DNA of 64,000 nt from Herminiimonas fonticola. GTDB lineage: Bacteria > Pseudomonadota > Gammaproteobacteria > Burkholderiales > Burkholderiaceae_D. The notes under the pieces are model-generated. The model was given only the letters and a program-made list of their open reading frames with translations, ran no database searches and was not told the DNA's origin. Below are positions 17,945 to 26,552 of the stretch, piece after piece; within the stretch, counting starts at the first letter, position 1; every line of letters starts with the position of its first letter. The translations under genes and the position numbers were made by a program. The stretch spans positions 1,178,001-1,242,000 of the forward strand of contig NZ_PTLZ01000001.1 of NCBI RefSeq assembly GCF_003293745.1. Reading direction: 5' to 3'.

Positions 17945-18122
17945 GATGTATTTTCCTTGCTTTGCTGAATAGGGGAGATTCGGTATGGCAGTAGGCTACC
18001 TGACTTGCCACGCGACGCGAGGCCAGGTAACCGATCGGTAGTAATAGCAAAGCACGCGCACAGGACAACACGGCGAAAAGAGCGCCAGCGATGAACGATG
18101 CAGGAAGGGCCTTGATAGTCAT
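17931..18122 (-). CDS. Possible second leader frame overlapping the leuA start
   Basis: A 63-codon open frame beginning ATG at 18122 in the leuA leader. It contains the Leu codons TTG CTA TTA CTA in a row, then CCG (protein [16 protein letters not shown], residues ~22-37). A strong hairpin (17994-18032) starts right after the Leu run. The TAA stop at 17931 lies 14 bases inside leuA, so ribosomes reading this frame would end over the leuA start. I see no strong ribosome binding site. It could be a second sensing frame or chance; the protein itself matches nothing I know. Confidence 0.3.
   Translation of the reverse strand: MTIKALPASFIAGALFAVLSCARALLLLPIGYLASRRVASQVAYCHTESPLFSKARKIHHDVV
17994..18032 (-). 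promoter_or_regulatory. Leader hairpin just upstream of leuA
   Basis: On the transcript, GGTTACCTG pairs with CAGGTAGCC (9 pairs, one G-U), extended inward by GCC/GGC after a small bulge. It begins 7 bases downstream of the four Leu codons of the 63-codon frame and ends about 50 bases before the leuA start. No T run follows, so it is not an intrinsic terminator. Confidence 0.5.
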
Positions 18123-18183
18123 TTTTTCGGGTGAAACCTTGGTGTTTGATAATGCACCGGGTGAACAGAACCGGCAGGAACAA

Positions 18184-18227
18184 CAGCGCGTACGATCAGT
18201 TTAATCGTAGCGATAGCAGTAGCGCTG
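18184..18227 (-). promoter_or_regulatory. Leader-peptide hairpin of the leuA leader
   Basis: On the transcript, CAGCGC pairs with GCGCTG (outer). Inside it CGCTACGAT pairs with ATCGTA-GCG (one bulged base) around a 7-base loop that includes the start of the leader stop region. The left arm is made of Leu codons, so a ribosome stalled at them would open this hairpin, as in classical attenuators. Confidence 0.5.
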
Positions 18228-18285
18228 CTAGCAGGGAGCTGGCAGCGTACGAGGTGGTGCGGGATTGAAAAGGTGTCGCGGACAT
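18196..18285 (-). CDS. Leu-rich leader peptide of leuA (attenuation)
   Basis: A 29-codon frame, ATG at 18285 and TGA at 18198-18196. The C-terminal half is SSLLAALLLSLRLN: 7 Leu in 11 residues, encoded by four CUA, two CUG and one UUA. CUA is normally rare in genomes of this kind, and runs of rare cognate codons are the hallmark of attenuator leader peptides. The codons lie within a hairpin-forming stretch. The frame has no ribosome binding site, but the predicted -10 (TAAAGT) ends 6 bases before its ATG, so it may be read from a leaderless transcript end. Function is inferred from composition and position upstream of leuA. Confidence 0.65.
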   Translation of the reverse strand: MSATPFQSRTTSYAASSLLAALLLSLRLN

Positions 18286-18291
18286 GTAGCC

Positions 18292-18321
18292 ACTTTAGGT
18301 GATCGCGGCAGCCCTTGTCAA
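18292..18321 (-). promoter_or_regulatory. Predicted sigma-70 promoter of the leuA leader
   Basis: A perfect TTGACA (18321-18316) and TAAAGT (18297-18292) with an 18-base spacer. The -35 contains the TGA stop codon of the upstream dioxygenase gene. Transcription would begin near 18285, at or next to the leader peptide ATG. Confidence 0.5.
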
Positions 18322-19130
18322 GTTTTGGCTATTTCTCCAAACGCGATTGCCGAGACGACAACATTTATTACGGTGTCCTGGAAGATCCGTTTCCCTTTGT
18401 CGGCACCTGCTGCGCCAGCCGCCACCATCAAGGGCAGCAAGTGATCCGGATGCGGCTGTACTTCGCGTGCATTTGGCGCATCTTGCCAGTGCTGCAACAA
18501 CGTATTGCGCTCAGCTTCGTCCTGCGTTGCCATGTTGGCCAGCCAGTCATCGAAATGTTCGGAGGCTTCCCTGAACGCAGGGCTGAAGCCTCGCATATTG
18601 TGAAAGCTCATGCCGCTGCCTATGATCAACACCCCTTCGCTGCGCAATGCCTGCAGAGCTTCACCCGCGCGTATGTGTGTGGCGGGATCGAGTCCTTTTT
18701 TCATCGACAACTGTACGAGTGGAATATCTGCATCCGGATTCATTACCTTCAAGGGAATGAAGACGCCGTGATCCCAACCGCGTTGCGCATCGAGGTGCGC
18801 CGGCAGTCCGGCTTCGACCAGCAGATTTTGCACGCGTGCGGCCAGTTCCGGTGCGCCTGGTGCAGGATGAGTCAGTGCATAAGTATGTGCCGGGAAGCCG
18901 TGATAATCGTAAATCAGTGACGGCTGCGGATTGGCTCCTACAGTAAATTCTTCCTCTTCCCAATGGCCGGAAATAATCAGTATCGCCTTCGGACGTACAC
19001 CTACCGCCTTGGTCAGATTGCGTAAAAAATCCGCCATGTGATCCCACATATGCGGATCCCCCGGCCACTCCATGAAAAAACAGGGGCCGCCGCCGTGCGG
19101 GATGAAGAGAGTGGGAAGTATCTTGTGCAT
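18318..19130 (-). CDS. DODA-type extradiol dioxygenase (YgiD-like)
   Basis: 270 residues from the ATG at 19130; the frame extends 15 codons further but the family begins at LPTLFIPHGGGPCFFMEWPG. Members are class III extradiol dioxygenases with a non-haem metal. Candidate ligands are His in FIPHGGG, HPAPGAPELA, and SFHNMRGF. Related bacterial proteins are annotated 4,5-DOPA dioxygenase; the physiological substrate here is unknown. Its TGA stop is embedded in the predicted leuA -35 element, so read-through into the leu leader is possible. Confidence 0.87.
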   Translation of the reverse strand: MHKILPTLFIPHGGGPCFFMEWPGDPHMWDHMADFLRNLTKAVGVRPKAILIISGHWEEEEFTVGANPQPSLIYDYHGFPAHTYALTHPAPGAPELAARVQNLLVEAGLPAHLDAQRGWDHGVFIPLKVMNPDADIPLVQLSMKKGLDPATHIRAGEALQALRSEGVLIIGSGMSFHNMRGFSPAFREASEHFDDWLANMATQDEAERNTLLQHWQDAPNAREVQPHPDHLLPLMVAAGAAGADKGKRIFQDTVINVVVSAIAFGEIAKT

Positions 19131-19225
19131 GATTTTTTTCGATGGGTATAGTGAATATTTGGAGCCGTATGGCATTTGATGATGCGAGATGGCATGCTGT
19201 GATGACGCATCATTATCCTTGCCTG

Positions 19226-19600
19226 TTAGCAGTTACCTTTCTTGGCTTGGCCGGGAGGGCAATGATCTTTCTTGTGATGCTTGTCTTTGCCTGGCTTCCA
19301 TCCACCTTTATTCAAATGCCACTGCCCATTGTCTTGCCGCCATTCTGAGTGTTCATAGATGTAGCCTGGGCGTGCGCGTTCCCAATGGCCGTCTGACCAT
19401 ACATGCGCATGGCCATTCCAGTTCCAGTAACCAGGCACCCATATATAGCCGCTACGTGGTGATGGCACAGGCTCATATCGTGGCGGCGGCGGTGCCGTGC
19501 CGATGTTAACGCTAATGCTTACTTGCGCCATTGCTTGAGTAGGCAAGATGGCAGTAGTACTGATAAGAATGGCGGCAGCGCTAATAAGTAGATGCTTCAT
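19226..19600 (-). CDS. Secreted YXWGXW-repeat protein
   Basis: 124 residues from the ATG at 19600, which has a strong AAGGAGAG upstream. Residues 1-25 form a Sec signal peptide (LLISAAAILISTTAILPTQAMA). The mature part has a Pro-rich stretch (APPPPRYEPVP), then aromatic repeats of the YxWxxGYW type (GYIWVPGYWNWNG, HVWSDGHWERARPGY), and a basic, His/Lys-rich tail ending GQAKKGNC. Such small proteins are common in the betaproteobacterial periplasm; their function is not known. A terminator separates it from the upstream helicase gene. Confidence 0.8.
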   Translation of the reverse strand: MKHLLISAAAILISTTAILPTQAMAQVSISVNIGTAPPPPRYEPVPSPRSGYIWVPGYWNWNGHAHVWSDGHWERARPGYIYEHSEWRQDNGQWHLNKGGWKPGKDKHHKKDHCPPGQAKKGNC

Positions 19601-19682
19601 GAATACTCTCCTTGTTGGGGATGCTGCCAATATAGCGCATATCCAGGCAGTGCTTCTAGCTGCTGCATTTGCTTGCGAATGT

Positions 19683-19715
19683 AAAAAAGCCGGGCCATTT
19701 CTGGCCCGGCTTTTT
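19683..19715 (-). terminator. Intrinsic terminator after rhlE-like gene
   Basis: Stem GCCGGGCCA (19689-19697) with TGGCCCGGC (19702-19710), A6 on one side and T5 on the other, so it can work on both strands. It ends the helicase transcript on the minus strand. Confidence 0.9.
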
Positions 19716-19741
19716 ATTTATGGTTCTGGCTTGATCAGTTA

Positions 19742-21151
19742 TTAACGTTCGCCGAAAGGACGACGTGTTGTACCGCCTGCATCGCTGGTACGTGGGCCTT
19801 TGTTGTAGCCGCCGCCATCGTTGCGTGGAGCATTTGGTTTGCTGAACGTGCGTTGACCTGGTTTAGCCGCGTTGCCACGGTTGTCGCCTGGTTTCCAGCC
19901 GCCTGGTTTGTGGTTCGAACGTGGTGCCGAAGCGGTACGCTTTGGTTCAAAACCTTCGATTACCGAGACAGGAATCAATTGCTTGATGAAACGCTCGATA
20001 CGTTTGACGTTCATGCCTTCTGCATGATTGACCAACGAAACCGCGATACCGTTACGACCAGCACGACCGGTACGACCGATACGGTGCACGTAGTCTTCCG
20101 GGAATTTTGGCAGATCGTAGTTGAACACGTGAGTGATCGCAGGTACGTCGATACCGCGTGCGGCAACGTCGGTTGCAACCAATACACGGATTTGACCGCG
20201 ACGCAGACCGTCGAGTGTACGGTTACGTGCACCTTGATGCATGTCGCCATGCAAGGCAGCAGCAGCGAAACCAGCGATGTTCAAACGATCAGCAATGGTG
20301 TCAGCATCGCGTTTGGTCGCGGTGAAGACAACTGCTTGATCCATGGTTTCATCACGCAGCAGATGATCGAGCAAGCGATTTTTGTGTGACAGATCGTCGA
20401 CAAAATGTACGCCTTGCTTGATGTTTTCATGCTTGGTAGCGGAACCGGCGATCTGGATGACCAGTGGATCTTTGGTGATGCGTTTAGCCATGGTGCCGAC
20501 GGTGCCGTCGAGCGTTGCCGAGAACAACATGGTTTGACGACCTTCTGGTGTTGCTGCAACGATTTTTTCGATGTCATCGATAAAACCCATGTCCAGCATG
20601 CGATCAGCTTCGTCCAGCACCAAAATCTGCAATTCCGAGAAATCGATCTTGCCCGATTCCATGTGGTCGATCAAACGACCTGGCGTAGCAACCAGGATCT
20701 CTGGGTTCTTCGCCAACAATTGCATTTGTTTTGGATAAGGCATGCCGCCCAGGATCGAAATAGCTTTAACACGTTTCATGAACGCGCCGTATTTGTCGGT
20801 CGAGGTGGTAACTTGCAAAGCCAGTTCGCGGGTTGGGGTCAACACCAGCATTTTTGGTTGAGCAGCTTTAAAGCGTGGGCGATCGCCGCGTGAGCGTGCC
20901 GATTGCGCTTCCTGATTTGGCGTTCTGCCACCTTCAGGTTGCTGTTGTTCGGATTGAACTGCAAACTTGTGCAGCGCAGGCAGCATGAATGCCGCTGTCT
21001 TGCCGGAACCTGTTTGCGACGAGACCATCATGTCACGGCCTTCGATCGCAGCAGGAATCGCTTGTGCTTGTACGCCGGTAGGGGCGGTATAGCCGGATTC
21101 AGTCAATGCCTTGATGATGGACGCGTGGAGGCCTAGTGATTCAAATGTCAT
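19742..21151 (-). CDS. rhlE: DEAD-box RNA helicase, RhlE-like
   Basis: 469 residues. It has an N-terminal Q motif (FESLGLHASIIKAL..GYTAPTGVQAQ), motif I SQTGSGKTAAF, motif II VLDEADRML, SAT (LFSATLDG) and motif VI HRIGRTGRAGR. The C-terminal ~90 residues are basic and Gly/Asn/Arg-rich, a usual RNA-binding tail. A linker near residue 75 (QPEGGRTPNQEAQ) is longer than in most RhlE proteins. Proteins of this type remodel structured RNA in ribosome assembly or RNA decay, often in the cold. It has a 5' region of over 300 bases. Confidence 0.9.
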   Translation of the reverse strand: MTFESLGLHASIIKALTESGYTAPTGVQAQAIPAAIEGRDMMVSSQTGSGKTAAFMLPALHKFAVQSEQQQPEGGRTPNQEAQSARSRGDRPRFKAAQPKMLVLTPTRELALQVTTSTDKYGAFMKRVKAISILGGMPYPKQMQLLAKNPEILVATPGRLIDHMESGKIDFSELQILVLDEADRMLDMGFIDDIEKIVAATPEGRQTMLFSATLDGTVGTMAKRITKDPLVIQIAGSATKHENIKQGVHFVDDLSHKNRLLDHLLRDETMDQAVVFTATKRDADTIADRLNIAGFAAAALHGDMHQGARNRTLDGLRRGQIRVLVATDVAARGIDVPAITHVFNYDLPKFPEDYVHRIGRTGRAGRNGIAVSLVNHAEGMNVKRIERFIKQLIPVSVIEGFEPKRTASAPRSNHKPGGWKPGDNRGNAAKPGQRTFSKPNAPRNDGGGYNKGPRTSDAGGTTRRPFGER

Positions 21152-21490
21152 TATTTTTCTTTCGTATAAAGCAAGCGCTGCAGAATCTAACCCGGATCGT
21201 GTCCAAGCAGAGACTGCGAAATGCGCAAAAATGCAAAGCCAACCAACGAAACAGAAACAGCTGTGAAAACTCTGAGAGATTTCGGCACAAAAGCTTTGCG
21301 CCGGGACGGTGTATAAACTTCAACACCTGAAGGCGGGAGGGCTTTATCGTTAATGCTAACGGTTCGCGATGCTACAAAGTGCAATGCCTGTTGCAAAGCA
21401 CAGCGCGCATTGTATTACAGATCGTGTGCGATGTCGAGTCATTCGCTGATTTGCACTGAAAACGAGCGTTGATGCACGCCCTTGAATAAT
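21152..21490. other. Long 5' region of the rhlE-like gene
   Basis: About 340 bases between the fabI terminator and the helicase start. It must hold the helicase promoter on the minus strand; a TATACA lies near 21310 without a clear -35. Several short self-complementary stretches occur (for example around AAAGCTTT at 21290), but I cannot support a specific RNA element. No credible gene is present. Confidence 0.4.
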
Positions 21491-21522
21491 AAAAAAGCGG
21501 CAGAATTTTCTGCCGCTTTTTT
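21491..21522 (-). terminator. Intrinsic terminator after fabI
   Basis: Stem AGCGGCAGAA (21496-21505) with TTCTGCCGCT (21508-21517), preceded by A and followed by T runs; it terminates fabI on the minus strand. Confidence 0.9.
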
Positions 21523-21579
21523 ACTAAATTACATGTTGTGGCTACTTGTTCTACCCACTGATGTAATTTGAATAAGAAC

Positions 21580-22368
21580 TTACTCCATGCCGCCCATACC
21601 ACCGACGACATGCGAGAAGCCACCATCGACATAAGTGATTTCGCCGGTAATGCCGCTGGATAGATCCGACAACAGGAATGCGGATGCATTGCCGATGTCT
21701 TCTTGTGTGACGTTGCGACGTAAGGGTGCGTGATCCTTGACGAAGTTGAGGATCTTGCCGAAGTCCTTGATGCCGCTGGCAGCCAAAGTCTTGATCGGGC
21801 CAGCGGAGATGCCGTTGACGCGTATGCCTTTAGGGCCCAGCGATTCAGCCATGTAGCGCACGCTGGCTTCCAGCGATGCCTTTGCCAGGCCCATGGTGTT
21901 GTAGTTAGGCAGGGCGCGGACGGCGCCGAGATAACTCAGGGTCAGCAACGCAGCATTCGGGCTCAACATCGGCAATGCAGCTTTTGCCATTGCAGGGAAG
22001 CTGTAGGCGGAGATGTCATGCGCAATTTTGAAGCCTTCGCGTGACAAACCTTCGAGGAAGTCGCCAGCAATTGCTTCGCGTGGTGCAAAGCCGATTGCGT
22101 GCACCAGGCCGTCGAGGCGGTCCCACGATTTGCCCAGATCGGCGAACAAAGCCGTGATCTGTTCGTCGCTGCCGACATCACAATCGAAAATCAGTGTGCT
22201 GTCGAATTCCTTGGCAAAATCGGTGATGCGATCCTTGAAGCGTTCACCAACGTAGGTGAATGCCAGTTCTGCACCTTCACGTTTGCAGGCTTCTGCAATG
22301 CCGTAAGCGATGGAACGGTTCGATAACAAACCGGTGATAAGAATTTTTTTGCCTTGCAAGAATGCCAT
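21580..22368 (-). CDS. fabI: Enoyl-[acyl-carrier-protein] reductase (NADH)
   Basis: 262 residues from the ATG at 22368 (CCGGAG upstream); the longer open frame is an N-terminal artefact. It reduces enoyl-ACP in the last step of each fatty-acid elongation cycle. The short-chain dehydrogenase fold is shown by [20 protein letters not shown], the FabI-type catalytic Tyr-x6-Lys in YNTMGLAK, and [16 protein letters not shown]. The C-terminal [14 protein letters not shown] is Gly/Met-rich. It is divergent from the yej-type operon. Confidence 0.95.
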   Translation of the reverse strand: MAFLQGKKILITGLLSNRSIAYGIAEACKREGAELAFTYVGERFKDRITDFAKEFDSTLIFDCDVGSDEQITALFADLGKSWDRLDGLVHAIGFAPREAIAGDFLEGLSREGFKIAHDISAYSFPAMAKAALPMLSPNAALLTLSYLGAVRALPNYNTMGLAKASLEASVRYMAESLGPKGIRVNGISAGPIKTLAASGIKDFGKILNFVKDHAPLRRNVTQEDIGNASAFLLSDLSSGITGEITYVDGGFSHVVGGMGGME

Positions 22369-22625
22369 GAACGACTCCGGTGGATTTTTGACATTAACTG
22401 CGCGTGAATAATTGCGCGGGAATAAATGCGGAATGGGCAAGATTGTAGGGGCTGACGGGAACAACAGCAACTTTTGTGACAAATCTATGGTTTTTCGTGA
22501 GGTCATCGCTGGCCGCGAGTGCGACGCGCTGTGGGCGTTTCTGTAGAATAGCTGGAACGACAACATGGGCAATCCTGTACCAACGCAGAATTGCTGGGCT
22601 GGCAAACATCATTCACGACAGGCGC

Positions 22626-24425
22626 ATGGTTAAATCAATTTACGCATTTTTGCTGCTCTGTTTCATGGCGCAAGGTAATGCTGCCTTTGCCGCCCACGCC
22701 TTCTCTCTCTACGACACGCCAAAGTATCCGGCTGGTTTTGCCCACTTCGATTACGTCAATCCCGGCGCGCCCAAAGGCGGTGAGCTATTTCTCGCCAATC
22801 CTGATCGTCGCAGCAGCTTCGACAAGTTCAATCCATATTCGCTGAAAGGCGTCGCTGCCGCAGGCGTTTCCAATCTGATGTTCGAGACGCTGGCCGTCAG
22901 TTCTGGCGATGAAGTGGCGACCATGTACGGTTTGCTGGCGGATGACATGGTGCTGGCACCCGACAGGTTGGCGATGACTTTTCATATCAATCCGAAAGCG
23001 CGTTTCAACAACGGCGATCCGGTGCTGGCGGCAGACGTCAAATACTCGTTCGACACGCTGATGGCAAAAGGCGCGCCGCAATTCAAGTCCATCTTTGCCG
23101 AAGTCAAACGTTGTGTCGTCGTCGATGAACGCACAGTGCGCTTTGAATTCAAATCGCTGAATCATGAATTGCCGCTGATTGTCGGTAGCGTGCCGGTGTT
23201 CTCACGCAAATGGGCGGCGGGTACCGAGTTCGATCAGATTCAGTTGGTAGCGCCTATCGTCAGTGGCCCATACCTGATTGATCGTTACGATACTGGCCGC
23301 TCTATCAGCTATAAATTGAATCCGGATTACTGGGGTGCGAATGTGCCGACACGAAAAGGAACATTCAATTTCGGACGCATCAACTATCGATTTTACAAGG
23401 ATGATGTCGCCAAGCTGGAAGCCTTCAAGGCGGGTGAATTTGATCTGGTCGTCGAGTACAGCGCAAAGAACTGGGCGCGTAGTTATAAAGGTCCGAAATT
23501 TACCAGCGGCGAAATCATCAAGCGCGAACTGACACATTCCAACGGTGCCGGCATGCAGGGCTTTGTGATGAACTTGCGCAGGCCGCAGTTCCAGGACGTG
23601 CGTGTGCGTCGTGCTCTTGATCTGGCGCTGGATTACGAATGGATGAACCGGCAGTTGTTCTTCGGTTCTTACAAGCGAATTTATTCCTTCTTCAATAACA
23701 GCCCGATGGCGGCGACCGGTTTGCCCTCAGCGGATGAATTGAAGTTGCTGGAGCCCTTGCGCGACAAACTCGATCCTGTCGTGTTTGGCCCCGCGCCTAT
23801 CCCGCCGAATACAGACGCGCCGCGTTCCTTGCGCGCGAACTTGCTGGAAGCGGTGGAACTGTTCCGCCAGGCTGGCTGGACTTATAGAGACGGCGCTTTG
23901 CGTAATGCCAAGGGCGAGCCGTTTGCGTTTGAAATCATCGACGATCAGTCTGCACTCTCGCGCGTGATCAGCGTCTATGTTCGCAATCTGGAAAAGTTGG
24001 GCATTCAAGTGACGCAGCGCACCGCCGATTTTGCATTGGTGCAAAAGCGCATGGATGAATTCGATTTCGACATGACCAGCATCCGCTTCCCGGATGTCAG
24101 CAGTCCGGGTAATGAAATGTTCGACATGTTCGGCTCCAAGGCAGCGGATGAAAAAGGTTCGAACAATGCATGGGGTTTGAAAGATCCTGCAGTCGATCGC
24201 TTGGTTGAGAAACTGGTGGCTGCCGACAGTCGCCAGCAGTTGGTTGCCGCTGCACGTGCCCTGGATCGAGTGCTGCTGCATAAACACATCGTCGTGACGC
24301 ACTGGTATTCGTCCACACATCGTGTTGCGTATCGCGATCGCTTCGGCATCCCTGCGACCGCGCCGCTTTACTATCAGGCCGATCCGTATGTGATTTCAAC
24401 ATGGTGGCAACAGAAAGCAAGATGA
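22626..24425 (+). CDS. yejA: Peptide ABC transporter substrate-binding protein (YejA-like)
   Basis: 599 residues from the ATG at 22626, with a Sec signal peptide (residues 1-24, AFLLLCFMAQGNAAFAA). The mature domain is a family 5 solute-binding protein (HAFSLYDTPKYPAGFAHFDY, then FNPYSLKG). It lies in a four-gene set with overlapping starts and matches the yejABEF layout, which in E. coli imports oligopeptides and microcin C. Binding of peptides is inferred from the family. Confidence 0.88.
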   Translation: MVKSIYAFLLLCFMAQGNAAFAAHAFSLYDTPKYPAGFAHFDYVNPGAPKGGELFLANPDRRSSFDKFNPYSLKGVAAAGVSNLMFETLAVSSGDEVATMYGLLADDMVLAPDRLAMTFHINPKARFNNGDPVLAADVKYSFDTLMAKGAPQFKSIFAEVKRCVVVDERTVRFEFKSLNHELPLIVGSVPVFSRKWAAGTEFDQIQLVAPIVSGPYLIDRYDTGRSISYKLNPDYWGANVPTRKGTFNFGRINYRFYKDDVAKLEAFKAGEFDLVVEYSAKNWARSYKGPKFTSGEIIKRELTHSNGAGMQGFVMNLRRPQFQDVRVRRALDLALDYEWMNRQLFFGSYKRIYSFFNNSPMAATGLPSADELKLLEPLRDKLDPVVFGPAPIPPNTDAPRSLRANLLEAVELFRQAGWTYRDGALRNAKGEPFAFEIIDDQSALSRVISVYVRNLEKLGIQVTQRTADFALVQKRMDEFDFDMTSIRFPDVSSPGNEMFDMFGSKAADEKGSNNAWGLKDPAVDRLVEKLVAADSRQQLVAAARALDRVLLHKHIVVTHWYSSTHRVAYRDRFGIPATAPLYYQADPYVISTWWQQKAR

Positions 24426-24435
24426 GGATGCTGCG

Positions 24436-25494
24436 ATGAATATCTGGTCTTACATAATCAAGCGCGTGTTGTTGATGCTGCCCACCTTGCTGGGTGTGAT
24501 CGCGATTACATTCGCGGTGATTCAGTTTGTGCCTGGCGGCCCGGTGGAGCAGGCGCTGATCGAATTGAAAGGGCAGGTCGGTGCAGGTGAGGCAACTGGT
24601 GGTGGTGCTTCGCAATATCGTGGACGACAAGGCATAGATGCCGAGCGTGTCGCAGAGATCAAGGCGTTGTACGGTTTCGACAAGCCTGCGACTGAACGTT
24701 TCTGGCAAATGCTGAAAGGCTTCGCCACTTTTGATTTGGGTAAGAGTTTTTACCATCACAAGGATGTGTGGGAGTTGGTCGTATCGAAGCTTCCGGTTTC
24801 CATCACCCTCGGTTTGTGGACCTTCTTCTTGACCTACTTTATTTCGGTGCCGCTCGGGATTGCGAAGGCCGTGCGTGAAGGCAGTCGCTTTGATTCAATT
24901 ACCAGCATGGTGGTCCTGGTCGGTTATTCGATTCCCGGTTTTATTCTCGGCGTGTTCCTGCTGGTGATGTTCGGTGGCGGTAGCTTTGTGCAATGGTTTC
25001 CGTTACGCGGCTTGACCTCGGATGACTGGGAGCAAATGACAGTGATAGGCAAGGTGCTTGATTACCTGTGGCACATCACCTTGCCGGTGACGGCATCGGT
25101 GGCGGGCTCTTTTGCCGTAATGACGATGTTGACCAAGAACACCTTTCTCGAAGAGATACGCAAGCAATATGTACTGACCGCGCGCGCCAAGGGTTTGAGT
25201 GAAAACGCTGTGCTGTACAAGCATGTGTTTCGTAATGCATTGATCCCGCTGGTGACTGGTTTTCCTGCTGCGTTCATAGGCGCGTTCTTCGCCGGCAGTC
25301 TATTGATCGAAACCTTGTTCTCGCTGGATGGTCTCGGCTTGTTGTCTTACGAATCGGTGATACGTCGCGATTATCCGGTTGTGATGGGGACGCTGTATTT
25401 ATTCACGTTGATCGGTTTGCTGGTCAAGTTGCTGGGCGACTTGTGCTACGTCTGGGCCGATCCGCGCCTGCAGTTTGAAAGTTTGAATCGATGA
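24436..25494 (+). CDS. yejB: Peptide ABC transporter permease (YejB-like)
   Basis: 352 residues. The N-terminal helix (IKRVLLMLPTLLGVIAITF) is typical of DppB/OppB-type permeases. The EAA-like loop that contacts the ATPase is visible as YVLTARAKGLSENAVLYKHVFRNALIP (in parts). A periplasmic segment at ~45-100 is longer than in DppB, a feature of YejB. It begins 10 bases after yejA and overlaps yejE by 4 bases. Confidence 0.88.
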   Translation: MNIWSYIIKRVLLMLPTLLGVIAITFAVIQFVPGGPVEQALIELKGQVGAGEATGGGASQYRGRQGIDAERVAEIKALYGFDKPATERFWQMLKGFATFDLGKSFYHHKDVWELVVSKLPVSITLGLWTFFLTYFISVPLGIAKAVREGSRFDSITSMVVLVGYSIPGFILGVFLLVMFGGGSFVQWFPLRGLTSDDWEQMTVIGKVLDYLWHITLPVTASVAGSFAVMTMLTKNTFLEEIRKQYVLTARAKGLSENAVLYKHVFRNALIPLVTGFPAAFIGAFFAGSLLIETLFSLDGLGLLSYESVIRRDYPVVMGTLYLFTLIGLLVKLLGDLCYVWADPRLQFESLNR

Positions 25495-26552
25495 ACGCAT
25501 CTGTCATTCCACAAGAAGCATCTGCGACGAAATCGGTTTCGCCGGGACGACGTGTCTGGTTGCGTTTCAAGAGAAATCGTCGTGGTTACTGGAGCCTGAT
25601 TCTGTTCAGTGTATTGGTCGCCATCAGTTTGCTGGCTGAACTGGTTTCGAACGACAAGCCATTGATTGCGAGTTACAAGGGCGAGATTGTTTTCCCACTG
25701 TTGAAGACATATTCGGAAAAGAAATTTGGTGGCGATTTTGAATCGCAAGCCGATTATCTCGATCCCTTCATACGTGATCAATTCAAGAAGGATGGTAATT
25801 GGGCGATTTATCCGCTCAATCATTACCACTTCGATACGCTGAATTATTTTGCGAAATCGCCGAATCCTGCACCGCCTTCAGCCGAAAACTGGCTGGGGAC
25901 CGACGACCGTGGCCGCGACGTTTTTGCGCGTTTGCTTTATGGTTTTCGCGTGTCCGTCTTGTTTGGTCTGGCACTGACTTTTACCGGCGTATTGCTTGGT
26001 TTGGTCACTGGCGCGATCCAAGGTTACTTCGCGGGTAAAACGGATTTGTTCTTCCAGCGGTTTATGGAGATCTGGGGCTCGATGCCGGAGTTGTACTTAT
26101 TGATCATCTTCGCATCGATTTTTCAGCCTAGCGTTGGATTGTTATTGCTGCTGCTTTCCTTGTTTGGCTGGATGGGCTTGTCGGATTATGTGCGCGCTGA
26201 TTTCCTGCGTAATCGCAATCTTGAATATGTGCAGGCTGCGCGCGCACTTGGATTGTCGAATGGGCAGATCATCTGGCGCCATGTGCTGCCGAATAGTTTG
26301 ACTCCGGTGGTGACCTTTCTTCCGTTCCGCATGAGCGGCGCAATCCTGGCGCTGACCAGTCTGGATTTTCTCGGTCTGGGTGTGCCGGCATCAACCGCCA
26401 GTCTGGGTGAATTACTGGCGCAGGGTAAGAACAATCTGGATGCATGGTGGATCGCGGTATCGACATTTGTCGTGCTGACGGTGATGTTATTGCTGCTGAC
26501 GAATATTGGTGATGCCTTGCGCAATTCCCTGGATGTGCGGAGGAAGGCATGA
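25491..26552 (+). CDS. yejE: Peptide ABC transporter permease (YejE-like)
   Basis: 353 residues, DppC/OppC-type second permease. It has a first helix at ~35-50 (YWSLILFSVLVAISLLAEL), a large loop before ENWLGTDDRGRDVFARLLYG (the DppC fingerprint), and an EAA loop (YVQAARALGLSNGQIIWRH). It overlaps yejB and yejF by 4 bases (ATGA), so translation of the three is coupled. Confidence 0.88.
   Translation: MNASVIPQEASATKSVSPGRRVWLRFKRNRRGYWSLILFSVLVAISLLAELVSNDKPLIASYKGEIVFPLLKTYSEKKFGGDFESQADYLDPFIRDQFKKDGNWAIYPLNHYHFDTLNYFAKSPNPAPPSAENWLGTDDRGRDVFARLLYGFRVSVLFGLALTFTGVLLGLVTGAIQGYFAGKTDLFFQRFMEIWGSMPELYLLIIFASIFQPSVGLLLLLLSLFGWMGLSDYVRADFLRNRNLEYVQAARALGLSNGQIIWRHVLPNSLTPVVTFLPFRMSGAILALTSLDFLGLGVPASTASLGELLAQGKNNLDAWWIAVSTFVVLTVMLLLLTNIGDALRNSLDVRRKA

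Noticed and set aside
17945-18195. Intrinsic terminator in the leuA leader
   Set aside because: I looked for a GC-rich stem followed by a T run on the minus strand; hairpins exist but none has the T run.
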